The notes under the pieces: generated by a model
Told to the model about the DNA's origin: nothing
Database searches by the model: none
The model's input: the letters and a program-made list of their open reading frames with translations, nothing else
Shown: positions 26,149 through 33,854 of the stretch, piece after piece
How positions within the stretch are numbered: the stretch's first letter is position 1
How the letters are laid out: every line of letters begins with the position of its first letter
Origin: Lewinellaceae bacterium
GTDB lineage: Bacteria; Bacteroidota; Bacteroidia; Chitinophagales; Saprospiraceae
Reading direction: 5' to 3'
NCBI GenBank assembly: GCA_020636225.1
Contig: JACJYI010000004.1
Location: 558,001-622,000, forward strand
Length of the DNA stretch: 64,000 bases
Position numbers and translations under genes: made by a program

Positions 26149-27057
26149 ATGAGTAAGTTATATATTTTATGCTGTTTACTGTTTGCCTTTTCAGGACATG
26201 CGCAGGAGAGCGAGGACTGGACGAAGGACATCACACCAAAACATTCCCGCATCAGTGGCACAAATGCCTATTTCATTCTGGATATACCAGGTTGGGCCCC
26301 ACTACCGGCCAACCCCAATCTCCTTGTCAATGAGGAGAAAAAGGCTTACATGTTCATCGAGCAAAAGAAGGCATCACTTGAAGAATATGAATCCGATTGG
26401 ATACCGATCTTACTCGGGGATATGAAGCCACTGTTGACGCGACAGATCCGCTTCAAGGATGAAAAAGGGAAATTGATCAAAACAATTCTGGAATCGGACA
26501 GAGGAGAAGAAGTGCTTTGGCTGGCATACATCGGCAATCAGGACAGGATGCTGGATATCAAGGCGGCCTACGCGAGTGATAAGGATGATTTACTCGAGGC
26601 TGAACTGTTGACACTTATCCGTTCCCTGTTCATCGATGAGCAGGTGATCATTGGCCCCTTCGAAACTGTTCCCTTTATTGCTGATGTTGAACGGCATGGG
26701 TTTGTGGAAGAAGCATCCTACATGCCCAACAGTTTGATGATCACCAATCCGGAAACAATGGAGAGCCTTTGGATGGTGCTGACCGAACAGACGGAAACAA
26801 GGGAGGAAATTCTCCAGATGGATCGGGAGTACCTGACTGAGCAGGAGGCGGAGATAATCTTCGAGGAATCATGGACGGATCCCGAGCCGACCGATTTCAA
26901 GGTGTACAACACTTCCTTGAACAATGAAGGCATCAGTACATTCAGCGCGACGATCTTCATGGAGAATCAGGTGATCACTGTGTCGATCAATATGCCATAT
27001 ACTCCGGCCAATGAACAGATGTTCAGGGAGATCCTCTCCTCGGTTCGACTCAAGTGA
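26149..27057 (+). CDS. Exported protein of unknown function
   Basis: 302 residues from ATG 26149 (MSKLYILCCLLFAFSGHAQ, a signal peptide cut near HAQ). The mature protein is acidic and mixed alpha/beta, with two similar halves: about 40-165 and 175-300 each contain a strand-rich block followed by a hydrophobic strand and RSL or SSVRL ending, suggesting an internal duplication. Conserved features of a known family were not recognised; a DcrB/DUF1795-like fold is a possibility. It is divergent from malic enzyme and converges with pth. It is probably periplasmic or surface-exposed. Confidence 0.75.
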   Translation: MSKLYILCCLLFAFSGHAQESEDWTKDITPKHSRISGTNAYFILDIPGWAPLPANPNLLVNEEKKAYMFIEQKKASLEEYESDWIPILLGDMKPLLTRQIRFKDEKGKLIKTILESDRGEEVLWLAYIGNQDRMLDIKAAYASDKDDLLEAELLTLIRSLFIDEQVIIGPFETVPFIADVERHGFVEEASYMPNSLMITNPETMESLWMVLTEQTETREEILQMDREYLTEQEAEIIFEESWTDPEPTDFKVYNTSLNNEGISTFSATIFMENQVITVSINMPYTPANEQMFREILSSVRLK

Positions 27058-27096
27058 ACAGTTCGGATCCGCGCATCCTTTCATGGATCGGACTGT

Positions 27097-27669
27097 CTAG
27101 AGTTCAGACAAGGAGTTCACGACATTCATGGCCCTGGCCAGACCAATGGAGCAGAACTGTTTGACCGCTTCAGCGGACTGGTGGAGCAAGCCGGGAAGTA
27201 CCTTACGTTCCTCATCCGACCATTCTCCCAGTACATAATTGACCTGACGACCTTTGGAGAATTCATTTCCGATGCCGATCCGCAACCGGGGATAGTCATT
27301 TCGACCCAGCACTTCCTGGATGTTCCTGAGTCCGTTGTGGCCTCCGTCCGAACCTTTTCCCCGCATACGCAACTTGCCCAGGGGCAGATTCAGGTCGTCC
27401 AGCAGCACCAGGACATGATCGATGGAAATGTTCTCCTTGGTCATCCAGTAACGAATGGCCTTTCCACTCAGGTTCATGTAGGTTGTCGGCTTGATCAGGA
27501 TGAGGGTCCTGCCCTTGAATTTCATGCGGGCCACATGGGCCTGGCTCTCCAGACTGAAGGTCACTCCGGCCTCACGGGCCAGGTGATCCACGACATCAAA
27601 ACCGATGTTGTGACGAGTGCCGTCATAATCAGAACCGATATTGCCCAGGCCGGCGATCAAATACTTCAT
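27097..27669 (-). CDS. pth: Peptidyl-tRNA hydrolase
   Basis: 190 residues, the standard bacterial Pth size. Active-site elements are the N-terminal GLGNIGSDYDGTRHNIGFDVVD (catalytic His about residue 20), KPTTYMNLSG (substrate Asn), LDDLNLPLGKLRMRGKGSDGGHNGLRNI (catalytic Asp and glycine-rich loop). The enzyme frees tRNA from peptidyl-tRNA that drops off ribosomes and is essential in most bacteria. It is the last gene of a four-gene minus-strand run (PAP2-like, lipoprotein, mtgA, pth), 39 bases after mtgA. Confidence 0.96.
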   Translation of the reverse strand: MKYLIAGLGNIGSDYDGTRHNIGFDVVDHLAREAGVTFSLESQAHVARMKFKGRTLILIKPTTYMNLSGKAIRYWMTKENISIDHVLVLLDDLNLPLGKLRMRGKGSDGGHNGLRNIQEVLGRNDYPRLRIGIGNEFSKGRQVNYVLGEWSDEERKVLPGLLHQSAEAVKQFCSIGLARAMNVVNSLSEL

Positions 27670-27708
27670 AACAGCTGTACAATCAATAACCGATAAGAAT
27701 AGTTCGGA

Positions 27709-28503
27709 TCATGGCGTTCGATCCATGTAGATGCCTGGCCCATGCATGCGCATTTGCCGAAGTACCCATGCCTGTCGACGTCGTACATAAGGACCGGGCC
27801 GGGAAACGGAGTACTTCCTTGGATTGGGCAGGACGGATGCCAGCAGCGCGCACTGCTCTTTGGTGATCTTGTTGGCCGGTTTTCGGAAATAATGCTGGGC
27901 CGCAGCTTCCGCGCCATAGATTCCGGGTCCAAACTCCACGATGTTCAGATAGACGGTCATGATCCGCCGCTTGGTCCAGAACAGTTCGATCAGTCCGGTA
28001 AAATAAAGCTCCAGACCTTTTCGTATCCAGCTTCTCCCGGGCCAGAGAAACAGATTTTTGGCTGTTTGCTGGCTGATGGTGCTGGCTCCTCGGGTGCGTT
28101 TGGAGCGTTTGTTGTGTTCGATGGCTTTCTGGATCGCCCCAAAGTCAAAACCCCAATGCAGGAGAAAGTTCTGATCTTCAGCACAGATCACAGCGGGCGC
28201 CAGATGTCGGCTGATCTCATCCAATGGAACCCAATCTTTTTTCAGGACAGCCTTTTCACCATCCGACCATTGTTCTACGCTGCGGATCACCATTAATGGT
28301 GTGATCGGTACAGGTAGTACAGCAAATGCAAGCGTGGAGAGGATACTGCTGACCAGAAAGGCCCCACCACTCCAGATCAGGATGATCAGGGCTTGTTTCC
28401 AGCGAGGTTTATCGCGCAACTGTTGACAAAATGAATGCCACAGGCCACCGGGCAATTGCCGGATCCGGGTAAGCATCATTGGGAAGGAGTCGCTGGACAT
28501 CAT
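27709..28503 (-). CDS. mtgA: Monofunctional peptidoglycan glycosyltransferase
   Basis: 264 residues. One membrane anchor (about 37-62, LIILIWSGGAFLVSSILS) is followed by a GT51 domain with all main motifs: ICAEDQNFLLHWGFD (catalytic Glu), RGASTISQQTAKNLFLWPGRS, RKGLELYFTGLIE, and KRRIMTVYLNIVEFGPGIYGAEAAAQHYF. No transpeptidase domain follows, so it only polymerises lipid II glycan chains at the periplasmic face. Its ATG shares a base with the stop of the upstream lipoprotein gene (TGATG), indicating coupled translation. Confidence 0.95.
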   Translation of the reverse strand: MMSSDSFPMMLTRIRQLPGGLWHSFCQQLRDKPRWKQALIILIWSGGAFLVSSILSTLAFAVLPVPITPLMVIRSVEQWSDGEKAVLKKDWVPLDEISRHLAPAVICAEDQNFLLHWGFDFGAIQKAIEHNKRSKRTRGASTISQQTAKNLFLWPGRSWIRKGLELYFTGLIELFWTKRRIMTVYLNIVEFGPGIYGAEAAAQHYFRKPANKITKEQCALLASVLPNPRKYSVSRPGPYVRRRQAWVLRQMRMHGPGIYMDRTP

Positions 28504-29519
28504 CAGAAGAACCGGAAATCACTGGGAACCTGATCTGCAGCGAGGCTTTCGACCAACGTTCCTGTCTCGTCAAAGATATCGATCGTCCCCTTCTGCTGGA
28601 AATCGATGGGATTGGCCATCCAGATACGGCCATCCCGGGGATCGATCCGATATCCATAATAGCTGAACCCCGCAATCCAGGGCGCCGTCGGAAGAGAAAC
28701 CGCATCAACGGGCATTCGGTACAGACCACCGTTCAGGTAATAGACCATGTTATCAATGACCTGCAATTTACCGGGGAACTCGCTCTGGCTGAATACCCAG
28801 GACCGATCCGTTGCACCGGTGGCCAGGTCGACCACATGAATGGAGGCGGGGATATCCACAAAATTGCCTGTACACAGGACCCAAAGTCGCTCTTGACCGT
28901 CAATGGCCAGATGGTAGGCACCGAAACCTACGGGAAGGCTGTCCACCACGGACCGAGTGTTGGGGTCGATCCGGTAGACCCGATCATGATCAGAAGCGGC
29001 AACAAGGACATCGTCTTGGTAAGGGATCATTTCTTCCGACCAGTGGCCCAGATCAATGGAATCCACGACCACCAGGGGATCGAGATCGGCGATCAGCAGC
29101 CAGGGCGAGAAGATCGTACTGATCAATGCCTCTCCGGCTCCGGTGGGCAGGAGATATCGGGGAGCGTGATGAACCCGCAACTGTTGCTGCAAGGCAATGG
29201 TCCGTAGGTCGATCTGTTCGATCGTCCGGGAATTGTTCAACACCAGGTACCCGGTTTGACCATCGATGGACATGCTTTGGAGGACATCTCCCAGTGGTCT
29301 GTCATTGACCTCAGCAAACAATCGGGTATGCATCATCGACTCGCCATCGCGGACATATCCCAGCGAGGCATTCCCTTGATTGAATGCCCCTTCATGGAGG
29401 ACAAAAACCCCTTTTCCCTGTTCGATCTGGATAGTGGAATCCGGAGCAGGATCTTCCTTTTCACAACTGGTCAGAAGGAAGGACAGGCCTGCGAATAGAA
29501 ACAGAAGATAGCGATGCAT
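28503..29519 (-). CDS. Beta-propeller surface lipoprotein (YncE/DUF5074-like)
   Basis: 338 residues. A lipoprotein signal ends in LLTSC (Cys18), so the protein is lipid-anchored. The mature part is a repeating beta structure with conserved turns such as NNSRTIEQIDLRT, DHDRVYRIDPNTRSVV and GASDRS-like strands, matching the YncE/DUF5074 propellers that Bacteroidota often place on the cell surface. The function is unknown; binding of metal or peptidoglycan fragments has been suggested for relatives. It lies 10 bases after the PAP2-like gene and is coupled to mtgA by a TGATG junction. Confidence 0.83.
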   Translation of the reverse strand: MHRYLLFLFAGLSFLLTSCEKEDPAPDSTIQIEQGKGVFVLHEGAFNQGNASLGYVRDGESMMHTRLFAEVNDRPLGDVLQSMSIDGQTGYLVLNNSRTIEQIDLRTIALQQQLRVHHAPRYLLPTGAGEALISTIFSPWLLIADLDPLVVVDSIDLGHWSEEMIPYQDDVLVAASDHDRVYRIDPNTRSVVDSLPVGFGAYHLAIDGQERLWVLCTGNFVDIPASIHVVDLATGATDRSWVFSQSEFPGKLQVIDNMVYYLNGGLYRMPVDAVSLPTAPWIAGFSYYGYRIDPRDGRIWMANPIDFQQKGTIDIFDETGTLVESLAADQVPSDFRFF

Positions 29520-29529
29520 ACGTGACGAG

Positions 29530-30204
29530 TTAGAGGAATTTGGCGATCGGGAGGGCCAGGAAAGGCATGATCATGCCCAGGACATATCCCCAGTACACTT
29601 CCCAGGGTCGATGAACACCCAGGATCAGGCGGGATGTTCCGGTCGCACCGGCGATGATCACAGAGATAAAGACCATCGTCAGCAGGCTGATCTGCAGGGT
29701 CCCCAGTTCGGCTAGATTCAAGGAGATCCGGGCATAAGGATAATGGAGATGAAGAATGATGAAGATGGCGGTCATCCCGGCCGAACCGATCGCATGCAGG
29801 CTGATCTTGAATTGGACATTGACCACAAAAGCGACAAAGATGGAAAGCGTACAACCCAGGCTAATGGCTGCGAAAATGGGTGGGATGTCCGTGTTTTCCA
29901 GCAGATTCTTTGTCATCCAACTGTACAACACACCTGCTGCGATGTAAGGGCCTACCCGTTGCATGCGCTCCTGGAGTTGCAGATCATCCGCCAGCTGCAG
30001 GCGGACCATGAGGAAGGTTGCCAGGGCTGGAAGAAGGAAGGTGGTACTGAAGACGATCAGGATCAGATCCATCTTTTCCGTCATTCGACTCACACCGAAC
30101 ACATACGGATTGGCACTGAGCAGAAACACCAGGGTATAGGTGAGGACACTCAGTGGATGGAAGATCACGGATACCGCGTGGGCCAAAAAATGACGTGGCA
30201 ACAT
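29530..30204 (-). CDS. PAP2-superfamily-like membrane protein, degenerate
   Basis: 224 residues from ATG 30204 (MLPRHFLAHAVSVIFHPLS); the TTG at 30222 was not used. Five to six membrane helices are seen. Of the three phosphatase motifs, only the third is recognisable: SRLILGVHRPWE, where the family expects SRX5HX3D, so the last Asp is Glu. The first motif KX6RP and second PSGH are not visible. It may be an inactive or altered PAP2-like protein, perhaps acting on or binding undecaprenyl phosphate given its place upstream of mtgA. That role is inference. Confidence 0.7.
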   Translation of the reverse strand: MLPRHFLAHAVSVIFHPLSVLTYTLVFLLSANPYVFGVSRMTEKMDLILIVFSTTFLLPALATFLMVRLQLADDLQLQERMQRVGPYIAAGVLYSWMTKNLLENTDIPPIFAAISLGCTLSIFVAFVVNVQFKISLHAIGSAGMTAIFIILHLHYPYARISLNLAELGTLQISLLTMVFISVIIAGATGTSRLILGVHRPWEVYWGYVLGMIMPFLALPIAKFL

Positions 30205-30287
30205 GATACAAAAGTAGGTCAATGCGCACGTACCCTGTTATCTTGTTGCAGAACAACCGAATATTCGCAGAAAACAGGGATTCCCTG

Positions 30288-30295
30288 TAACTTTC
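30288..30295 (+). promoter_or_regulatory. Possible -7 box before the first ECF sigma gene
   Basis: TAACTTTC differs by one base from TAnnTTTG and ends 23 bases before the sigma ATG at 30319. Confidence 0.3.
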
Positions 30296-30318
30296 GCACT
30301 TCTCTCTGGTCATTGCCT

Positions 30319-30816
30319 ATGGATGTCAAAGACTTTCAACGGCTCTTTTTGCCGCTTCGCCATAAACTGTACCGCTTCGCGTTGAAGTTTGTACAGGATC
30401 AGATGGCAGCGGAAGATATCGTACAGGAGGTTTTCCTACGAGTCTGGAACAAAGGGCAGGAAATGGTTGAACTGGATCATCCAGAAGCCTATTGTATGAC
30501 CATGACGCGCAATCTTTCGTTAAACTACCTGAAAGCCAAGAGCCGGCAAAATGTCGGTCTTGACTCGGTGGGTCAACAAGCAGGCACGCATGTTGCAGCA
30601 GATCGGATGATGGAGATCAATGAACGGATCGTGGAACTGAAAGCCCATATCCGTACCCTGTCCGAACGACAGCAACTGGTATTACATCTGAGGGAAGTCG
30701 AAGAACTGACGTACGACGAAATCTCAACTGCGCTGGATATTTCCCTGGCAATGGTCAAGTCCGAGCTTTTTCGGGCCAGACAGAATCTCAAAAAGAAAAT
30801 GGAGCGCCATGGGTGA
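30319..30816 (+). CDS. ECF-type RNA polymerase sigma factor
   Basis: 165 residues from ATG 30319 (MDVKDFQRLFLPLRHKLYRFAL); a longer open frame to 29743 is antisense to the PAP2 gene and was rejected. Region 2 contains MAAEDIVQEVFLRVWNKG, and region 4 contains LSERQQLVLHLREVEELTYDEISTALDISLAMVKSELFRARQNLKKK, the helix-turn-helix for -35 binding. It heads a module: the membrane-anchored protein that follows overlaps it by 8 bases, and a DUF4252 gene ends the unit before a strong terminator. This order is seen repeatedly in Bacteroidota. Confidence 0.92.
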   Translation: MDVKDFQRLFLPLRHKLYRFALKFVQDQMAAEDIVQEVFLRVWNKGQEMVELDHPEAYCMTMTRNLSLNYLKAKSRQNVGLDSVGQQAGTHVAADRMMEINERIVELKAHIRTLSERQQLVLHLREVEELTYDEISTALDISLAMVKSELFRARQNLKKKMERHG

Positions 30817-31303
30817 AATGGATAATCAGAAGATCAGGGATCTGCTCCAAAGATATTTTGAAGCGGAAACCGATGTGGCCGAAGAGCGCCAATTGAAGAC
30901 ATACTTCAAACGAGATCAAATCGAACCCGAATTCGAAGTTTATCGCGACCTGTTCGTTCTTTCAGAATCCGACAGACAGATCGAGATCTCACCCGATTTT
31001 GAAGCCCGGGTTTTATCGGGCATCAAGCCAGCTCCGGTGGTTCGATTGTCTGTTCGTCGGTTTCTGGCAGTGGCCGCCTCCATTACCGTCCTGGTCCTGG
31101 CTGGCTGGTGGATATGGCAGCAGAACAAGCCATCCTCCCAGGCCAATATGGCCATGGAAGATACATTCGAAGATCCGGAAGAGGCCTATCGACAAGTGAC
31201 TGCTGCCCTGGCGTTGATGTCCTCCACGATGGAAAAAGGCCAGCAAATGACCATTCAGTCTGTTGCACCGGCCCAGGAATTGAACGTGATCCAAATGAAT
31301 TAA
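30809..31303 (+). CDS. Membrane-anchored putative anti-sigma factor
   Basis: 164 residues (alternative ATG at 30818). The N-terminal cytoplasmic helical part (NQKIRDLLQRYFEAETDVAEERQLKTYF) is followed by one membrane helix (about 85-103, FLAVAASITVLVLAGWWIW) and a short periplasmic tail. No zinc motif of the HX3CX2C type is present. Position directly after, and overlapping, a sigma gene supports an anti-sigma role. The opening, a short helix bundle with a conserved E..L..YF pattern, is like other small Bacteroidota regulators. It is assigned by context more than by sequence. Confidence 0.7.
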   Translation: MGEMDNQKIRDLLQRYFEAETDVAEERQLKTYFKRDQIEPEFEVYRDLFVLSESDRQIEISPDFEARVLSGIKPAPVVRLSVRRFLAVAASITVLVLAGWWIWQQNKPSSQANMAMEDTFEDPEEAYRQVTAALALMSSTMEKGQQMTIQSVAPAQELNVIQMN

Positions 31304-31324
31304 ACACATAAAAATATTTTCAAC

Positions 31325-31834
31325 ATGAAATGGTTCTTCTCCCTCGGATTCGCGTTGTTGTTCTTCTCTGCTTTTGCCCAGGAAGACGCGATCGCCAAGC
31401 ATTTTGATTCCTACATCCAGGACTCCCGTTTCAAAACGGTCTATGTCAGTCCGAAGATGTTCGATGTGATCGCTACCAGTGATATCGAAGAGATGGATCC
31501 GGAAGTGCGTTCCCTGATCAAGAATCTGCGAGGACTGCGGGTCATCCAGATGGAAGGCCAGTCCGGTGTCACCATGTATAAGGAAGCCGGCCAGAAACTG
31601 ACGGCAGCCAAGTATGACGAGTTGATGACCCTGAAGGAAAACGGGGAGCAGATCCGATTCTATACCCTGGGTCCTGGTAAGAAGGTTCAGGAACTCCTGT
31701 TGATGGTGGCCGGCCCCAAGCGGTTTCTGATGCTGACTATGGTTGGCGACATCGACCTGAATGCGGTCGCCAAATTGTCCAAGAGCCTCAATCTCCAGGG
31801 CGCGGATTATCTGGATAAGGTCAAATCAAGATAG
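31325..31834 (+). CDS. DUF4252 exported protein
   Basis: 169 residues with a signal peptide (MKWFFSLGFALLFFSAFAQ). The mature part (FDSYIQDSRFKTVYVSPKMFDVIA, then MDPEVRSLIKNLRGLRVIQMEG and MVAGPKRFLMLTMVGDIDLNAVAKLSKSL) matches the DUF4252 family, which in Bacteroidota usually follows an ECF sigma/anti-sigma pair. The molecular function is unknown; it may be a target or sensor in envelope signalling. A perfect terminator stem ends the operon 20 bases later. Confidence 0.85.
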   Translation: MKWFFSLGFALLFFSAFAQEDAIAKHFDSYIQDSRFKTVYVSPKMFDVIATSDIEEMDPEVRSLIKNLRGLRVIQMEGQSGVTMYKEAGQKLTAAKYDELMTLKENGEQIRFYTLGPGKKVQELLLMVAGPKRFLMLTMVGDIDLNAVAKLSKSLNLQGADYLDKVKSR

Positions 31835-31852
31835 ATCTGGCCAGAAAGGGAG

Positions 31853-31890
31853 AAAAAAAGCCGCAGCGATTCAATCGCTGCGGCTTTTTT
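31853..31890. terminator. Strong intrinsic terminator, bidirectional
   Basis: A 10-base perfect stem CCGCAGCGAT / ATCGCTGCGG with a 3-base loop, flanked by A-run on the left (31854-31859) and T-run on the right (31885-31890). It can end the DUF4252 operon (plus) and the convergent OmpA gene (minus). Confidence 0.95.
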
Positions 31891-31922
31891 GTTTGGAAGT
31901 TTTCGGTTGACCAGCTATGTGC

Positions 31923-33632
31923 CTATCGAAGGACCATTTCAAAATCAACCCGACGATTGGTGGCCTTGCCGCTTTCAGTGGTATTATCCGCGATCGGTCG
32001 GCTCTCTCCAAAGCCATCGTGTGTCATACGAGATGCCAAAACACCCTTGCTCACCAGATAGTCATAACAGGTTTTTGCCCGTTCCTTGGACAGTTTCAGA
32101 TTGGCATCTTCTTTTCCATCACTGTCGGTATGACCCTCGATCTTCAGGTTGTAGGCAGGATACTTCTTCATCAATCCGGCGATCTCATCCAAAATTGGAA
32201 TAGATACGGTGCGCAGTCGTGACTGATTGGTCCTGAACTGTACATTCTTGATGGCAAAAGCGATCTTCTCCAGGTCAGCTTTCTCGATCTGCGGACAACC
32301 CTGATTGCCAACAGGCCCTTTCACGGTGGGACACTTGTCATTTCGGTCAGCGACACCATCCCCGTCACCATCCGGACAACCGGCCAGACTGGATAGACCC
32401 TTGTCATCGGGGCATTGGTCATCCTTGTCGGCAACACCGTCACCATCCCGATCCGGGCATCCTTTCAGGCTGGCCAGGCCAGCAGCATTGGGGCAGGCAT
32501 CATCCTTGTCGGCAATGCCATCTCCGTCACTGTCCGGGCAACCGTTCAGGGAAGCCAGTCCACGGATGGTGGGGCACTCATCCTCACTGTCCACAATTCC
32601 ATCGCCATCCGTATCCGGACAACCCATGAACTCAGCTGTTCCTGCCTCGTTGGGGCACTTGTCATCTTTGTCAGCAATGCCATCCTGATCGGTATCCGGG
32701 CATCCGGCCAGGCTGGCAATCCCGGCGACCATTGGACAGGCATCTTCCTGGTCGGCAATACCATCGTTGTCGGCATCCGGACATCCGGCCAGTTCGGTCT
32801 TGCCGGGGATTTCCGGGCAGGCATCTTCGCGATCGACGATGCCATCACCGTCACTATCCTTTTCGCTGAACCTGTATGAAAGGCCAAGGCTCAGCGTGGA
32901 GAGCCAGTCATTGTCCTCCGGATCACGCGAATCACTGGTAGATTCCAGATAATCCGCATAAGTCGGGATTAAGAGGGCTTCCAGTCCCAGAGTCCAACGA
33001 TCATTCAAATAGAACTTTAATCCACCACCGAACGGGGTGATGAAATTGACCTTGGAAAAATCCTGATCGATCTCCTTTGGGGTAAACGTGGCTCCCGTTG
33101 TACTTTCCAGATTGATGGTTGGATCAAAAAACAAACCACCCAACCCGGCTGTGAGATACGGAGAGACCGGTCGCTTGAGCTTGATGGCATAGGTAATGGC
33201 ATTGCCATCCTCGTCAAAGAAGGTCTGACCACCTTTTTTCAGGTCCTCATAACTCAACCGATTACCTGCCTGATCGTAGAGCCGGAGGTTGCGGCGTTCC
33301 CGACCGAGTAGATTCAACTCGATCATCCCTTCTAAGGCAAAGAAGGTGGTTTTGAAATCTACCAATGGGTTAAAGTCTAATCGCTCGTCGAAATTTCGAT
33401 CGTCACCGGATACCTGCCCAAAGGCACCCTGGGCTCGCAAACCCCAGTTGTTGTTGAGGTTATAGCGATAAAATATGCTGGCCCCGAAGTCTGTCTCGGG
33501 TACATAAGGCAACGTATTCGGGTTGATATCTCCTTGATAATTCCACCCGTTCAGGGTAACCCCCAATTCTGAGCTTTGAGACAGAAGAAACAAGGGAACC
33601 ATCACGCAAAAAACAGTAAACAGGTTTTTCAT
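31923..33632 (-). CDS. OmpA-family protein with thrombospondin type-3 repeats
   Basis: 569 residues. A signal peptide (MKNLFTVFCVMVPLFLLS) leads to an N-terminal beta-barrel (about 20-250, ending LSLGLSYRFSEK). Seven thrombospondin type-3 repeats follow (about 256-447), each with the calcium-binding pattern D.D.DGI.D..D.CP. The C-terminal OmpA domain (about 455-569) has IEGHTDSDGKEDANLKLSKERA, which binds peptidoglycan. This barrel-TSP3-OmpA order is common in Bacteroidota outer-membrane proteins. The repeats would be calcium-stabilised in the periplasm. The ATG at 33632 follows a TACATTTG promoter box. Confidence 0.95.
   Translation of the reverse strand: MKNLFTVFCVMVPLFLLSQSSELGVTLNGWNYQGDINPNTLPYVPETDFGASIFYRYNLNNNWGLRAQGAFGQVSGDDRNFDERLDFNPLVDFKTTFFALEGMIELNLLGRERRNLRLYDQAGNRLSYEDLKKGGQTFFDEDGNAITYAIKLKRPVSPYLTAGLGGLFFDPTINLESTTGATFTPKEIDQDFSKVNFITPFGGGLKFYLNDRWTLGLEALLIPTYADYLESTSDSRDPEDNDWLSTLSLGLSYRFSEKDSDGDGIVDREDACPEIPGKTELAGCPDADNDGIADQEDACPMVAGIASLAGCPDTDQDGIADKDDKCPNEAGTAEFMGCPDTDGDGIVDSEDECPTIRGLASLNGCPDSDGDGIADKDDACPNAAGLASLKGCPDRDGDGVADKDDQCPDDKGLSSLAGCPDGDGDGVADRNDKCPTVKGPVGNQGCPQIEKADLEKIAFAIKNVQFRTNQSRLRTVSIPILDEIAGLMKKYPAYNLKIEGHTDSDGKEDANLKLSKERAKTCYDYLVSKGVLASRMTHDGFGESRPIADNTTESGKATNRRVDFEMVLR
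32300..32870. repeat. Seven tandem TSP3-coding DNA repeats of about 75 bases
   Basis: Successive units share CATCCGGGCA(A/T)CC and TCATCCTTGTCGGCAA-type blocks. They encode the D.DGDGI.D..D.CP calcium loops of the OmpA protein. Units are similar but not identical, so they are coding repeats and not a CRISPR array. Confidence 0.85.
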
Positions 33633-33653
33633 TGGACATGATTTTTGTCACTA

Positions 33654-33661
33654 CAAATGTA
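33654..33661 (-). promoter_or_regulatory. -7 box of the OmpA/TSP3 gene
   Basis: On the minus strand TACATTTG matches TAnnTTTG, 21 bases before the ATG at 33632. The 190 bases beyond are AT-rich and shared with the divergent acyl-CoA ligase gene. Confidence 0.5.
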
Positions 33662-33854
33662 GGTGGTATATTAGTATTTGTCTACACAATTCAATTCGGA
33701 GCAAAAAAACACTAATAATATGATATTCATTTAAATGAATATGAATGATAAAACATATGCATACTGAAAATATCTCTGTCTGCAACCTGTTTACCCATAA
33801 GGTATTCCGGACGGGAGATCAGTTATTCGTTTAGTCCGCCAGTTCCCTTCCTAT

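Noticed and set aside
32300..32870. Regular repeats that could look like a CRISPR array.
   Set aside because: They are in frame inside a protein gene, encode TSP3 calcium loops, and have no unique spacers of constant length.
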